Source of the DNA: an uncultured Blautia sp.
Lineage (GTDB): Bacteria > Bacillota > Clostridia > Lachnospirales > Lachnospiraceae
DNA: 18,272 nt
Assembly (NCBI GenBank): GCA_934394595.1
Contig: CAKRRX010000044.1
Span: forward strand, 1 to 18,272
Direction of reading: 5' to 3'
A model generated the notes under the pieces. It ran no database searches. It was given only the letters and a program-made list of their open reading frames with translations, and had not been told where the DNA came from. Shown here piece after piece: positions 6,410 through 14,990 of this stretch (position 1 is the first letter of the stretch; each line of letters starts with the position of its first letter). The position numbers were made by a program, and so were the translations under genes.

Positions 6410-7195
6410 ATGCATTTATATCTGAAATTTTTTGGGCTTGTGCTTCCTTCCTATGGTCTGATGATCACAACGGGAATTATTACAGCCAATATTCTTGCTT
6501 TTTTCTGTCTTTTGCAAGAAAAAAAAGATATCAATGATTTTCTGATCCTGGAGGCAGGAGGATTTCTCGGCGCCGTTCTGGGTGCTAAATTACTCTATCT
6601 GGCCGTTTCCTGGAAGTCCATTAATTGGGAACAAATGTCCCTTTCCACTTTTAATCAGCTTATGCAGGGCGGATTTGTTTTTTATGGGGGATTGATCGGT
6701 GGAGTTCTGGCACTTTTTTTTACCGGGAAACTGCTTCACCTCTCTGCCTTACAATACCTAAAAAAATACATCTTCCTGATTCCCTGGATGCATGGCTTTG
6801 GAAGGCTAGGCTGCTATATGGCCGGATGCTGTTATGGTATCCCCTATGATGGACCCGGTTGTGTTATTTTCCCAGATAACTCCCTTGCCCCTACAGGTAT
6901 AAAGCTCTTCCCGGTGCAGCTGACTGAAGCTGTTTTTCTTTTTATTATTTCTGTAAGTCTTTTTTTTATGTGGAAAAAGCAGCTGCAGGACTACACCATT
7001 CCCGTTTACCTTATCGCTTACGGAATTCTGCGGTTTTCTCTGGAGTTTCTCAGATATGACGAAGAGCGGGGATTTCTATGGTTCTTTTCCACCTCTCAGT
7101 GGATCAGTATTCTGCTGATTGCCGCTGGAATCTTATTTTTGTGGAAAATGCACTTCCATAAAGCTTCTTTTTCTGCCGAAAATTTACATCAATAA
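6410..7195 (+). CDS. Lgt-like membrane protein, cysteine-substituted
   Basis: The 261-residue polytopic protein (about seven hydrophobic segments) resembles prolipoprotein diacylglyceryl transferase: GGFVFYGGLIGG at 87-98 and the signature region HGFGRLGCYMAGCCYG at 128-143. Aligned to the Lgt signature G-R-I-G-N-F-x-N-G-E-x-x-G, Arg132 and Gly143 are kept, but the essential Asn is Cys135 and the Glu is Cys140. True lipoprotein modification is therefore doubtful; many Firmicutes and Bacteroidetes carry such a 'prolipoprotein diacylglyceryl transferase family' paralogue of unknown role. The start follows an AGGAGA site six bases upstream. It sits alone between two terminators. Confidence 0.75.
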   Translation: MHLYLKFFGLVLPSYGLMITTGIITANILAFFCLLQEKKDINDFLILEAGGFLGAVLGAKLLYLAVSWKSINWEQMSLSTFNQLMQGGFVFYGGLIGGVLALFFTGKLLHLSALQYLKKYIFLIPWMHGFGRLGCYMAGCCYGIPYDGPGCVIFPDNSLAPTGIKLFPVQLTEAVFLFIISVSLFFMWKKQLQDYTIPVYLIAYGILRFSLEFLRYDEERGFLWFFSTSQWISILLIAAGILFLWKMHFHKASFSAENLHQ

Positions 7196-7224
7196 GCTGC
7201 AACACAACTATCTTTCTATAGTCG

Positions 7225-7265
7225 AGAAGGGCTGGTCACGCATTTCACCAGCCCTTCTTCCTTAC
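7225..7265 (+). terminator. Terminator between convergent genes
   Basis: AGAAGGGCTGGT (7225-7236) and ACCAGCCCTTCT (7247-7258) make a perfect 12-bp stem with a 10-base loop, followed on the + strand by a T-rich TTCCTTACC tail. It ends the Lgt-like gene and, read from the other strand, may also serve the convergent epimerase gene that stops at 7267, although the minus-strand T tract is poor. Confidence 0.8.
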
Positions 7266-7266
7266 C

Positions 7267-8079
7267 TTATAAAAATCTCTCCAGATTTGCCCTTGCCTTT
7301 GCATAGGTACTCAGATCCGGCAGATGCTCCAGCATGATCGGCATATCCGGATCCAGCTTTTCCACCTCGTCCAGATAAACTCGGATAGGGCTTACACCCT
7401 CTCCCAGCACAACCTCACGAATGTCCACGCTCTGCCCTGGTGCCATGTAGCAATCCTTCAGATGGCATGCCTTGGTATAAGGCCCAAGAAGGTCAAAGCA
7501 CTTGTGGAACAGTTCTTCCTGATGGCTGTAGGTATAAGGATCCTTTACAAAATTCAACGGATCCTGATGTACGGCAAAACGCTCCCGATTCACATCCTTA
7601 AGCATTTTTGCATAGCACTCCGGAGTATCCGGGTACATCCACTGCATAGGCTCCAGAGTATAATAGGTATGCTGCGGCTTGACCTTATCACACAGTTCCT
7701 GAATAAATTCTACATTTCTTTTATACAGCTCTTCTGCATAATTTTCCGCATAACACCCAAACCAAATGTCCCCTACAGCTCCGGATACATTGACGCAGCA
7801 GTTTGCTTTTACATAATCAGCCAAGCGCAGCTGTTCAAAGCATCTTTCCCGACCAGCCTGAGCTGCCTTCTCATTTTTCAGAAACGGGGAGCACCATGCG
7901 CCCACTTCTGCGATGAGAATGTCCCTGTCTTTTGCGGCTTTCACAAAAGCGTCAATTCTGGATACCGGCTCCTTATAGTCCACTGGAAAACTGGATGCGG
8001 TAAATCCCATTTTAATTACCGTATCAGCCCACTGCTCCGGCTCAAATCCATCCCAAACTGCATTGATCCCAATTCTCAT
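7267..8079 (-). CDS. Sugar phosphate isomerase/epimerase-like TIM-barrel protein
   Basis: This 270-residue protein has the xylose-isomerase-like TIM-barrel pattern (AP endonuclease 2 superfamily). Four likely divalent metal ligands occur in order and at family-typical places: Glu143 (TLEPMQW), Asp173 (HQDPLNF), His206 (CHLKD) and Glu251 (LEHLP). Such proteins isomerise or epimerise sugars, inositol derivatives or hydroxypyruvate, so the specific reaction is open. Its ATG overlaps the TGA of the GTPase gene upstream (ATGA at 8076-8079), and AAGGAGG lies ten bases before it, so translation is probably coupled. It is the last gene of the MATE-GTPase-epimerase unit. Confidence 0.8.
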   Translation of the reverse strand: MRIGINAVWDGFEPEQWADTVIKMGFTASSFPVDYKEPVSRIDAFVKAAKDRDILIAEVGAWCSPFLKNEKAAQAGRERCFEQLRLADYVKANCCVNVSGAVGDIWFGCYAENYAEELYKRNVEFIQELCDKVKPQHTYYTLEPMQWMYPDTPECYAKMLKDVNRERFAVHQDPLNFVKDPYTYSHQEELFHKCFDLLGPYTKACHLKDCYMAPGQSVDIREVVLGEGVSPIRVYLDEVEKLDPDMPIMLEHLPDLSTYAKARANLERFL

Positions 8080-9035
8080 GATTTATTTCCTCCTTCTCCT
8101 TGTACCCAATACTCCTGGATCCTGGCTTCATTCAGCTTTTCCCCGATAACGATCACCACTTCCTGTCCTACAGGGATCTTTTGCAGTGACATCTCTTTTT
8201 GTGTCGCGTTTAATTCCACCCAGTCTCCATTTTCTTTTTTTATAAAACCTTTGATACGAAAAACAGCCCCGCACTGTGGATCCTCCAGAATCTCTTCTGC
8301 CGCTTTTTTCAGCTGATCCTCCGAAATTTCCATGTTCATAAAATATAATGACTGGAAACCATCTTTCTCGTCAAAGTATTTTTTCTCAAAATCCTCCATC
8401 ACATAGCCGCTGGAAAAAATCCGCTCAAAATCTTCATCTGTCAGAGTTTCCCAGTCTTTTGCAAGGACCTCTTCCGGGGTAAATCTCCGCTTACAATGTA
8501 CGGATTCCAATGCCTGGTTCACATGAGCCAGTGTTTCACTGATTTCTTCCTGTGACGCTTCCTGTGTTTTGCTTAAGACCACGCATCCGGCATCAGCCGC
8601 CTCCGAAGCCAGCAGATACTCTGCCTGTGGCTGCAGCTTTTTTTCCAGCCTTGCGTCCAGAATGGTGATCACATTACCAATCTGATACCATTTATCCAGA
8701 GGTTCTTCATATAAGGTATCAAAAAATTCGTCCACGTCAAACACCCCGGAAGGTTCAATCAGCACCCTGTCATAACCGCACATTCCCATTGCAATGAGCT
8801 TTGTCTTAAAACGCCGCTTATGACAGTCCTTATCGCATCCGCCGGAAACCATTTCCAACTCACAGTTTTCCCCTTCCAGGTCGTGAAGAAGCATCATATC
8901 CACATTAACTGCCCCGAAATCGTTCTCCAGGATTCCAATATTCAGTCCTTTTTTCATCAGCCACGCTGCATATTTCTTAATAAATGTTGTTTTCCCGGAT
9001 CCCAGAAACCCGGTGATCAGATCAACTTTTACCAT
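8076..9035 (-). CDS. COG0523 (CobW/P47K-like) GTPase with variant metal motif
   Basis: A 319-residue G3E-family GTPase of the type that delivers metals to target proteins. It has Walker A GFLGSGKTT at 9-17, ENDFGAVNVD at 37-46, LIEPSG (Walker B/switch region) and SKTQ in place of the usual NKxD. The hallmark CxCC metal motif is replaced by GGCDKDCH (Cys67, Cys71, His72). A C-terminal CobW_C-like domain follows, ending around IGEKLNEARIQEYW. I place the start at the ATG at 9033-9035, with AGGA seven bases upstream; a GTG at 9050 is possible but has a poor site. It overlaps the end of the MATE gene by 14 bases and the epimerase start by 4, so the three are translationally linked. Confidence 0.8.
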   Translation of the reverse strand: MVKVDLITGFLGSGKTTFIKKYAAWLMKKGLNIGILENDFGAVNVDMMLLHDLEGENCELEMVSGGCDKDCHKRRFKTKLIAMGMCGYDRVLIEPSGVFDVDEFFDTLYEEPLDKWYQIGNVITILDARLEKKLQPQAEYLLASEAADAGCVVLSKTQEASQEEISETLAHVNQALESVHCKRRFTPEEVLAKDWETLTDEDFERIFSSGYVMEDFEKKYFDEKDGFQSLYFMNMEISEDQLKKAAEEILEDPQCGAVFRIKGFIKKENGDWVELNATQKEMSLQKIPVGQEVVIVIGEKLNEARIQEYWVQGEGGNKS

Positions 9036-10407
9036 ATCGATATCCTGCACTTTCCATTTTTTTCAACTCCGGCAGCACCAGTGCCAACATTGTGAAAAAG
9101 CACAGGCTTCCGCCGATCACATTGGACACTGGTTCTGCCATAAATACACCATTTGTGCCCATTCCCAGTGAGTAGGGAAGCAAATAAGTCAACGGCACCA
9201 CGATAAATACCTTTCGCAACAGCGAGAAAAAGATCGCCTGCTTCTTTTTATTCAGAGATTTAAAAACAGTTTGCCCGATATACTGAAGATCCATAAAGAT
9301 AAACGCCGCGAAATAAGTTTTCAGCGCCGGAACAGCATCCTTCAGAAGAAGCTTGTCTGAGCTGAACACTGCGATCAGATAATCCGGTGCAAAAAGGATC
9401 ACGCTCCACATTACTGCGGTATAGACCAGGATCATCATCGCCATAGTAACCATCGCTTTTCGCACAAGAGCCGGACGTCTGGCACCGTAATTATAGCTAA
9501 GAATCGGAGAAGTTCCCTCATTAATAGCATAAATGGGCGTTTCCACCATCTGCCGCACACTGGACACAATGGTCATTACGGAAATATACACATCTCCCCC
9601 TGTAACTCCCAGCACATTGTTGCAGCAGATGGTCACAAGGCTGTTAGTCAGCTGCATGATAAATCCGGCAGTTCCAAGACTGATGATATTGGCCGCATAC
9701 TTTCTGCAATTTCGAAATTCCCGTCTTGGCAAAAGTCTGGCTTTCATTTCCGCCTTTTTCTCCAGAAAATATAACACATATCCCGCTGAGAGGAACTGTG
9801 AAATCACCGTAGCTATGGCGGCACCCCTGATTCCCATTCCCAGTACAAAAATAAACAGCGGATCCAGAATCAGATTCGCCACTGCCCCAATTGCCACAGA
9901 CAGCATTCCTGTAGTAGCATATCCCTGGGCATTGATAAAGGGATTCATCCCTGTGGCGATCATGGAAGGCAGTGTTCCGATGAGATACAGCATCATATAC
10001 GGATAGGCATACACAAGCGCCTCCTCAGATGCACCGAACAGCACCAGCAGCGGCCTTGCAAAAAGAAGCCCCACGGTCATCAAAATTACAGCACTTCCGC
10101 ACACCATGGTAAAAGAAGTATTCATAACCGTCTGTGCTTTCCCATTTTCCCCCATTCCTCTGTTAATGGAAAAAAGAGGCGCACCGCCGCTTCCAAACAG
10201 ATTGGAAAAAGCCGTGATAATGACGATCAAAGGAAAACACAATCCCACAGCGCCCAACGCAGTGGTCCCTACATCCGGGATCCTGGCAATATAAATACGG
10301 TCAACAATGTTGTATAAAAGATTCAGGATCTGTGCCACCAACATAGGTATCGCTGCACTGAAAATATTTTTGGTAACAGATCCATTCTCAAAGTCAATTC
10401 TTTTCAT
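9022..10407 (-). CDS. MATE family efflux transporter
   Basis: The 461-residue protein has twelve predicted hydrophobic segments in two similar halves and MATE hallmarks: an N-terminal IPMLVAQILNLLYNIVDRIYIA segment, an internal GMNPFINAQGYATTGM loop typical of the family, and NEGTSPILSYNYGARR at the start of the second half. MATE proteins export drugs or metabolites by coupling to sodium or proton influx; the substrate is not predictable. The start at 10405-10407 follows an AAAGGTGAT site. It is the first gene of a minus-strand unit driven by an extended -10 promoter at 10438-10446, with the COG0523 GTPase overlapping its 3' end. Confidence 0.9.
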   Translation of the reverse strand: MKRIDFENGSVTKNIFSAAIPMLVAQILNLLYNIVDRIYIARIPDVGTTALGAVGLCFPLIVIITAFSNLFGSGGAPLFSINRGMGENGKAQTVMNTSFTMVCGSAVILMTVGLLFARPLLVLFGASEEALVYAYPYMMLYLIGTLPSMIATGMNPFINAQGYATTGMLSVAIGAVANLILDPLFIFVLGMGIRGAAIATVISQFLSAGYVLYFLEKKAEMKARLLPRREFRNCRKYAANIISLGTAGFIMQLTNSLVTICCNNVLGVTGGDVYISVMTIVSSVRQMVETPIYAINEGTSPILSYNYGARRPALVRKAMVTMAMMILVYTAVMWSVILFAPDYLIAVFSSDKLLLKDAVPALKTYFAAFIFMDLQYIGQTVFKSLNKKKQAIFFSLLRKVFIVVPLTYLLPYSLGMGTNGVFMAEPVSNVIGGSLCFFTMLALVLPELKKMESAGYRYGKS

Positions 10408-10437
10408 TTCCCATCACCTTTTTTATATTCTCCGTAC

Positions 10438-10446
10438 AGTATAGCA
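10438..10446 (-). promoter_or_regulatory. Extended -10 promoter of the MATE-GTPase-epimerase unit
   Basis: On the minus strand TG-C-TATACT occupies 10438-10446, about 30 bases before the MATE start codon. The -35 region (AAACAA) is poor, as is usual for extended -10 promoters. No terminator hairpin is seen between the GH32 stop (10473) and this site, so some read-through from the fructoside operon is possible. Confidence 0.5.
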
Positions 10447-10472
10447 CAGATCCTGATATTTTGTTTAGTATA

Positions 10473-11798
10473 TTATTCCTGTTTCCATAAATACACTTCG
10501 TGGATATTGCCATCAGCCTCATCCTTCAGGCCATACACCACATTACTCAGCACATATTCCCCGTCATTGATAAACACTTCAATAAGATTTGGCTCTACAA
10601 AAATTTCCAGGGAAGCCTTTTCTCCAATTTTCGGAGTTTTGCTTATTGTTCTGAACTTTTTGTTATCTGTAAAAACTTCACTGCGGTCTGCACAGATGCA
10701 GCCATCTTCCATCCGCAAATGGAACCCGCCAATATTGATCTTTTCTCCTTCTTCTATTCCAGTCTTTATATAAAATGGAGCACCAGAGGCAAGTGCAGTT
10801 CCCACAGCTTCCGCCTGGGTAAATCCCTTCTTTACTTCCGGATAAACAGGGAAACAGATTCTGTCATTTCGAACCTCTACCAGCCTTGGCAGGCACATCA
10901 TACCATTCCACTTCGGACGGTCTGCGCCATCTACGGCTTCCGGCATACGCATCCAGGCGATCATCACCCTTCTGCCTTCTCTGTCCAGATTAGTCTGAGG
11001 CGCATACAGATCACCACCCCAGTCCACTCTCTCATACTGATCCGGTAATTGAAGAATTCCACTTTCCGGATCGAATTCAGCCAGTGTGCACACAGAATGA
11101 TTGGCATATTCCAGCCCGTCATTCTGGATTCCCATTGGAGAGCCAATAAATACACGCATTCCATTAACCTGGAACAGATCCGGACACTCCATAGTGTGTC
11201 CATAATGTTCATTTCGGCACTGAGAAAGATACTCCCAGTTTTCCCCATCCTCACTGGAAAAAAGAACTACTTTTCCACACTTTCCCTGTGCAGTGCTTCC
11301 AATGATCAGATAATAGCGACCATTCTCTTCCCATACCTTGGGATCTCTGGCATCTGCGGAATCGGCAATTTCCGGGTCCCGAATCACCGGAATGATCTGT
11401 TTTTTGGCGCCCCAATTGTCAAAAGAGAAACCATCTTCCGAAATGATCAAGGCCTGACTGGTCTCGATTTTGCCATTTGCCTGATGGATATTTTCCTGCT
11501 GTTCTTCCAGATAACGCACTGCTGAATAATACAGATAAAGCTTTCCATCCTTTTCCAATGCGCTTCCGGAAAAAATCCCATTTCTGTCGTAATATTTCGT
11601 AGGAAAAAGAGCAATATCCTGATGCTCCCAGTGAATCAGATCTTCACTTACCGCATGCCCCCAGTGCATGGTTCCCCAAACAGGCGCATAGGGAAAATGC
11701 TGATAAAACAGATGGTATTTTCCTTTATAATAAATAAATCCATTGGGATCATTGATCCAGTTTCCAGGAGCCTTTAAATGCAAAAAATCTATTTTCAT
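10473..11798 (-). CDS. GH32 beta-fructosidase (sucrose/fructo-oligosaccharide hydrolase)
   Basis: A 441-residue glycoside hydrolase family 32 enzyme. The nucleophile is Asp17 in NWINDPNG, the transition-state stabiliser Asp152 in ARDPKVW and the acid/base Glu204 in MECPDLF, all at the usual spacing on the five-bladed propeller. A smaller C-terminal beta-sandwich follows (about residues 335-441, with LEIFVEPNLIEVFIND). There is no signal peptide, so it acts inside the cell on imported sucrose, kestose or other short fructosides, possibly phosphorylated sucrose. It lies 22 bases after the second permease gene and is the last gene of the ABC-importer operon. GAGGAAGG precedes the start. Confidence 0.92.
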   Translation of the reverse strand: MKIDFLHLKAPGNWINDPNGFIYYKGKYHLFYQHFPYAPVWGTMHWGHAVSEDLIHWEHQDIALFPTKYYDRNGIFSGSALEKDGKLYLYYSAVRYLEEQQENIHQANGKIETSQALIISEDGFSFDNWGAKKQIIPVIRDPEIADSADARDPKVWEENGRYYLIIGSTAQGKCGKVVLFSSEDGENWEYLSQCRNEHYGHTMECPDLFQVNGMRVFIGSPMGIQNDGLEYANHSVCTLAEFDPESGILQLPDQYERVDWGGDLYAPQTNLDREGRRVMIAWMRMPEAVDGADRPKWNGMMCLPRLVEVRNDRICFPVYPEVKKGFTQAEAVGTALASGAPFYIKTGIEEGEKINIGGFHLRMEDGCICADRSEVFTDNKKFRTISKTPKIGEKASLEIFVEPNLIEVFINDGEYVLSNVVYGLKDEADGNIHEVYLWKQE

Positions 11799-11820
11799 TT
11801 TCCTTCCTCTTTTTGTCTGA

Positions 11821-12681
11821 TTATTTTACAGCGCCAGCTACAACACCATTGATGATCTGTTTCTGAAGTACAATATACAGAATCAGAAGCGGGATCACGC
11901 AAAGGAGAAGTCCTGCCATGATCGTACCGTAATCTGCAGAATAGGTTCCATAAAAACTGTAAGTAGACAACGGCAGGGTAAGCAGCTTCTTCTCTGTCAG
12001 CACCAGAGACGGAAGAAGGAAATCGTTCCAGAAAGCCAGTGCATTCAGAATTACTGTGGTAGACATGATCGGTTTTAACAGCGGAAATACAATGCTGAAA
12101 AAGGTCTGTCTGTGTGTACAGCCATCCAAATATGCAGCCTCTTCCAGTGCGATAGGAACACTTCCGCGGATAAATCCATGGAACATAAACACTGACATGG
12201 CCATAGAGAAACCAGTATGCATAAAGATCAGTGTCAGTCTGTGATTCAGAATGTTCAGAGTTCCACCATAAATGCTTACCAGTGGAATCATGATCGCCTG
12301 GAAAGGAATGATCATGGACGCAACCATAAGTGCAAAAATGATCCGGGAAAGCAGGTTGTCATTTCTTACGATGTAATAAGCCAGCATAGCTGCCAGTATT
12401 GTAACCAGTACCGTAGCAGTCACTGTGATGATCAGAGAGTTTTTAAAGGCATTAAAAAAATTCATCTGGGTAAACGCTGTCACAAAGTTATCAAAAGACA
12501 TGCCTTTTACGGTATACAGCCAGGAGAAAGGACTTTTGATAATATCTCTTTTCTGCTTCAGGGAGTTGATCACAACCATCAGAAACGGGAACATATAAGC
12601 AGCAAATACCAGAAGCATGATCACCATAGTGAAAATCTTCGCTGTTTTTTTCCTGGTACCGCCAATTGTTGAGTTTTCCAT
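11821..12681 (-). CDS. Carbohydrate ABC transporter permease (MalG/MsmG type)
   Basis: This 286-residue, six-segment inner membrane protein carries the EAA loop that docks the ATPase, here ALEEAAYLDGCTHRQTFFSIVFP, followed by a proline-rich turn. The N-terminal segment with a long loop and the C-terminal QKQIINGVVAGAVK tail are typical of CUT1 'MalG-like' subunits. It pairs with the permease encoded immediately upstream: its ATG overlaps the stop of that gene by one base (TAATG at 12679-12683), with AAGGAGG about ten bases upstream. No ATP-binding subunit is encoded nearby. Confidence 0.92.
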   Translation of the reverse strand: MENSTIGGTRKKTAKIFTMVIMLLVFAAYMFPFLMVVINSLKQKRDIIKSPFSWLYTVKGMSFDNFVTAFTQMNFFNAFKNSLIITVTATVLVTILAAMLAYYIVRNDNLLSRIIFALMVASMIIPFQAIMIPLVSIYGGTLNILNHRLTLIFMHTGFSMAMSVFMFHGFIRGSVPIALEEAAYLDGCTHRQTFFSIVFPLLKPIMSTTVILNALAFWNDFLLPSLVLTEKKLLTLPLSTYSFYGTYSADYGTIMAGLLLCVIPLLILYIVLQKQIINGVVAGAVK

Positions 12682-13553
12682 TATGCTGCTACCTCCTTCT
12701 TCTTTGTGATATAAACCTGAATTCCGCTAATGCAGGCAACGATCAGGAATAATACGATTGCTTCAGCCTGTCCTACACCAAACTGACGGGAGGTAAAGGC
12801 TTTTTCATATACATGCATGGCCGCCATTTCTGTGGAACCATACGGTGCGCCGCCTGTCAGGGAAAGGTTTACATCATAAACCATAAATGCTCTTGACAGG
12901 GTAAGGAAAAGACAGATTGTGACAGATGGCATCATAAGGGGCATGATAATGTTTTTCATTTTTGTCCATCCGGAAGCTCCGTCAATACTGGCTGCCTCCA
13001 TAACCTCTGTATCCAATCCTGTAAATCCGGCAACGTAGATCAGGATCATGTAACCGGACAACTGCCATACCGTTACCAGCACCATTGCCGCAAATGCAGT
13101 GTGTGGCTGGGAAAGCCAGGAAACCTCAAACAATTTCCATCCTGTGCTCTCACCGATACTTACAAATACACGTGAGAAAACAAACTGCCAGATATATCCC
13201 AGAACAATACCTCCGATCAGGTTCGGTGTGAAAAAGCCTGCACGGAAAAAGTTCTGTCCTTTGAAGCCCCTTGTCAGAAGATAGGCAAGAAGAAAAGCGA
13301 TCACATTTACCAGAATCACAACTACCACTACATATTTAAAGGTCAGGCCAAGGGAAGTCCAGAACTGTTTATCCTTTGCCATAGCTGCAAAATTCTTAAA
13401 TCCAACGAAATTCTTTGCTGCCGATACCCCATCCCAGTCTGTCAGGGTCAGATATACACCATACACAAACGGCACGATCACAACTGCCAGGAAACAGAAG
13501 ATTCCAGGCAATGCAAACATGCAAAAATCTTTTCCTTTACTTTTTGAATTCAT
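12681..13553 (-). CDS. Carbohydrate ABC transporter permease (MalF/UgpA type)
   Basis: A 290-residue membrane protein of six segments with the EAA loop EAASIDGASGWTKMKNIIMP and the LTDWDGVSAAKNFVGFKNF periplasmic-side motif common to CUT1 first permeases. It forms the channel together with the following permease and receives substrate from the lipoprotein encoded 14 bases upstream. The start at 13551-13553 follows GGAGGGAGAAAAGGA. No oddities seen. Confidence 0.92.
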   Translation of the reverse strand: MNSKSKGKDFCMFALPGIFCFLAVVIVPFVYGVYLTLTDWDGVSAAKNFVGFKNFAAMAKDKQFWTSLGLTFKYVVVVVILVNVIAFLLAYLLTRGFKGQNFFRAGFFTPNLIGGIVLGYIWQFVFSRVFVSIGESTGWKLFEVSWLSQPHTAFAAMVLVTVWQLSGYMILIYVAGFTGLDTEVMEAASIDGASGWTKMKNIIMPLMMPSVTICLFLTLSRAFMVYDVNLSLTGGAPYGSTEMAAMHVYEKAFTSRQFGVGQAEAIVLFLIVACISGIQVYITKKKEVAA

Positions 13554-13567
13554 TCCTTTTCTCCCTC

Positions 13568-14941
13568 CTACTGCTCGTCCCAGTATTCCTGAATAGTATC
13601 CATCAGTTCTTCACGGTCACATCTTCCGGCAAGATACTTCTGCATTGCAGATCCCAGCACAGACCAGTGATCATTGGGAACGATTGCCGCAGCATTAAAT
13701 GCTCCATCTGTTTTTACCTTTTCATAAATGTCACGGCTCAGTGGATCTGCCGGCTCATTTGGATTATTCTTAAACGGCGGTATCAGATTACAGGTCTTAA
13801 CCAGCATCTGCTGTCCGATCTCAGAAAACACCATCCAGTTCAGGAATTCCTTTGCCGCTGCCTGCTGCTCCTCAGTAGACTGGATGCCATCCAGCATGAT
13901 CTGCTTAGAAGGAGCTGCCTGGATTTTTGTATTTACAAAATCCTCAGAATCATTGTTCATGAAATAAGGAAGAAAACCATATTCATCGTCATTTTTCGCT
14001 CCGGCCTCCTGCATATTTGGCCACGCCCAGTTTCCATTGAACCAAAAAGCAGTTTTACCATCAACCAGGTCAATTGCCATCTCATCATAATCCGCACCAA
14101 GAGGATCGCCTTTTGCAACGTTGTACTCTTTCAATACGTCAAATCCGTCCAGAAGCTGGGACATTCTACTGTAATCCTTTATCTTCAGCTGACCATCCTT
14201 CAGTTCTTCTACCGCTTTATCTGCGCCCTCTGAGGTTCCGTCATAAGTCTCATACAGATACTGAAGGTGATGGGCGCCCAAAGACCAGTCCTCTTTTGCA
14301 AGGGATACTGGTTTTTCCATTCCTGCATCGGAAAGCTCCTGTAAAAGAGCCTTAAATCCATCCAGGGTGTCAATACTTGCCGGATCAAATTCTCTTCCCA
14401 GAGTCTCCTCGATGACCTTTTTATTATAAATGATACCTTTTCCTTCCACGCAAAGAGGCAGACTGTAAATCTTTCCGTCAATCTCTGTCACATAATCGCC
14501 AGCCTCTGCAACCCATTTTTCATCGCTGAGATCCAAAGCCTTGGCCTCTGCCAGCGCCTTTACATCTGTGGTATCCAGGATTGCCATGGTCGGCGCACTT
14601 CCGGAATTATACATGCTCACAGTCTTGGTATACGGGGAATCCCCCTCTGTAACCGGCATTACATCAATATGTACTCCTGCTTTTTCCTCAAAGATCTCGC
14701 CCATTTTCTCCAGAGCCACCTGAATCTCTGCCTTGGAATTCAGCAGAGTGATCTTTGTTCCGTCCAGACTCTTATCATAAGAAAAAGTATCCACAGACAT
14801 ATCGATGGGTTCTTCTTCCTCCACCGCATTCTCATCATCCGGGTCACTTGCAAAGCCAAAACGGCAGCCCGTCATGGATGATGCCGCAAGCACTGCAATC
14901 AGTCCCAACGCAGCAATCCTTTTCCAACGCTTTTTACACAT
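13568..14941 (-). CDS. Extracellular sugar-binding lipoprotein of the ABC importer
   Basis: The 457-residue family 1 solute-binding protein starts with a lipoprotein signal peptide: basic MCKKRWKR, a hydrophobic core and a lipobox ending in M-T-G-Cys26, the predicted lipidation site. An acidic linker (DPDDENAVEEEEPIDMS) follows, then a two-lobe binding fold including the TKTVSMYNSGSAPTMAILDTTD and GKTAFWFNGNWAWPN segments; the aromatic WFNGNWAW region suits sugar stacking. As first gene of the operon with GH32 last, its ligand is most likely sucrose, kestose or other fructo-oligosaccharides (inference). AGGAGGAG lies about nine bases before the start. Transcription starts near 15008, with two operator-like sites just inside the transcript. 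Confidence 0.9.
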   Translation of the reverse strand: MCKKRWKRIAALGLIAVLAASSMTGCRFGFASDPDDENAVEEEEPIDMSVDTFSYDKSLDGTKITLLNSKAEIQVALEKMGEIFEEKAGVHIDVMPVTEGDSPYTKTVSMYNSGSAPTMAILDTTDVKALAEAKALDLSDEKWVAEAGDYVTEIDGKIYSLPLCVEGKGIIYNKKVIEETLGREFDPASIDTLDGFKALLQELSDAGMEKPVSLAKEDWSLGAHHLQYLYETYDGTSEGADKAVEELKDGQLKIKDYSRMSQLLDGFDVLKEYNVAKGDPLGADYDEMAIDLVDGKTAFWFNGNWAWPNMQEAGAKNDDEYGFLPYFMNNDSEDFVNTKIQAAPSKQIMLDGIQSTEEQQAAAKEFLNWMVFSEIGQQMLVKTCNLIPPFKNNPNEPADPLSRDIYEKVKTDGAFNAAAIVPNDHWSVLGSAMQKYLAGRCDREELMDTIQEYWDEQ

Positions 14942-14980
14942 TTTATTCTCCTCCTGTACCTGTTCATATCCTGCGTTATG

Positions 14981-14990
14981 TAACCGGTAA
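14981..14990. promoter_or_regulatory. Operator-like site O1 (partial)
   Basis: TAACCGGTAA shares the ACCGGT core of the strong site O2 and is centred exactly 12 bases from it. The right arm is degraded (GGTAAAG instead of GGTTACT). It lies in the predicted 5' leader of the sugar-importer operon. Confidence 0.55.

Noticed and set aside
7324..8316. 330-codon + strand frame
   Set aside because: It lies antisense to the epimerase and GTPase genes, whose catalytic motifs are intact; the + strand translation is Cys/His/Ile-rich with no motif and no start signal.
13415..14233. 272-codon + strand frame
   Set aside because: It is antisense to the permease and binding-protein genes and shows no family features; a mirror of real coding sequence.
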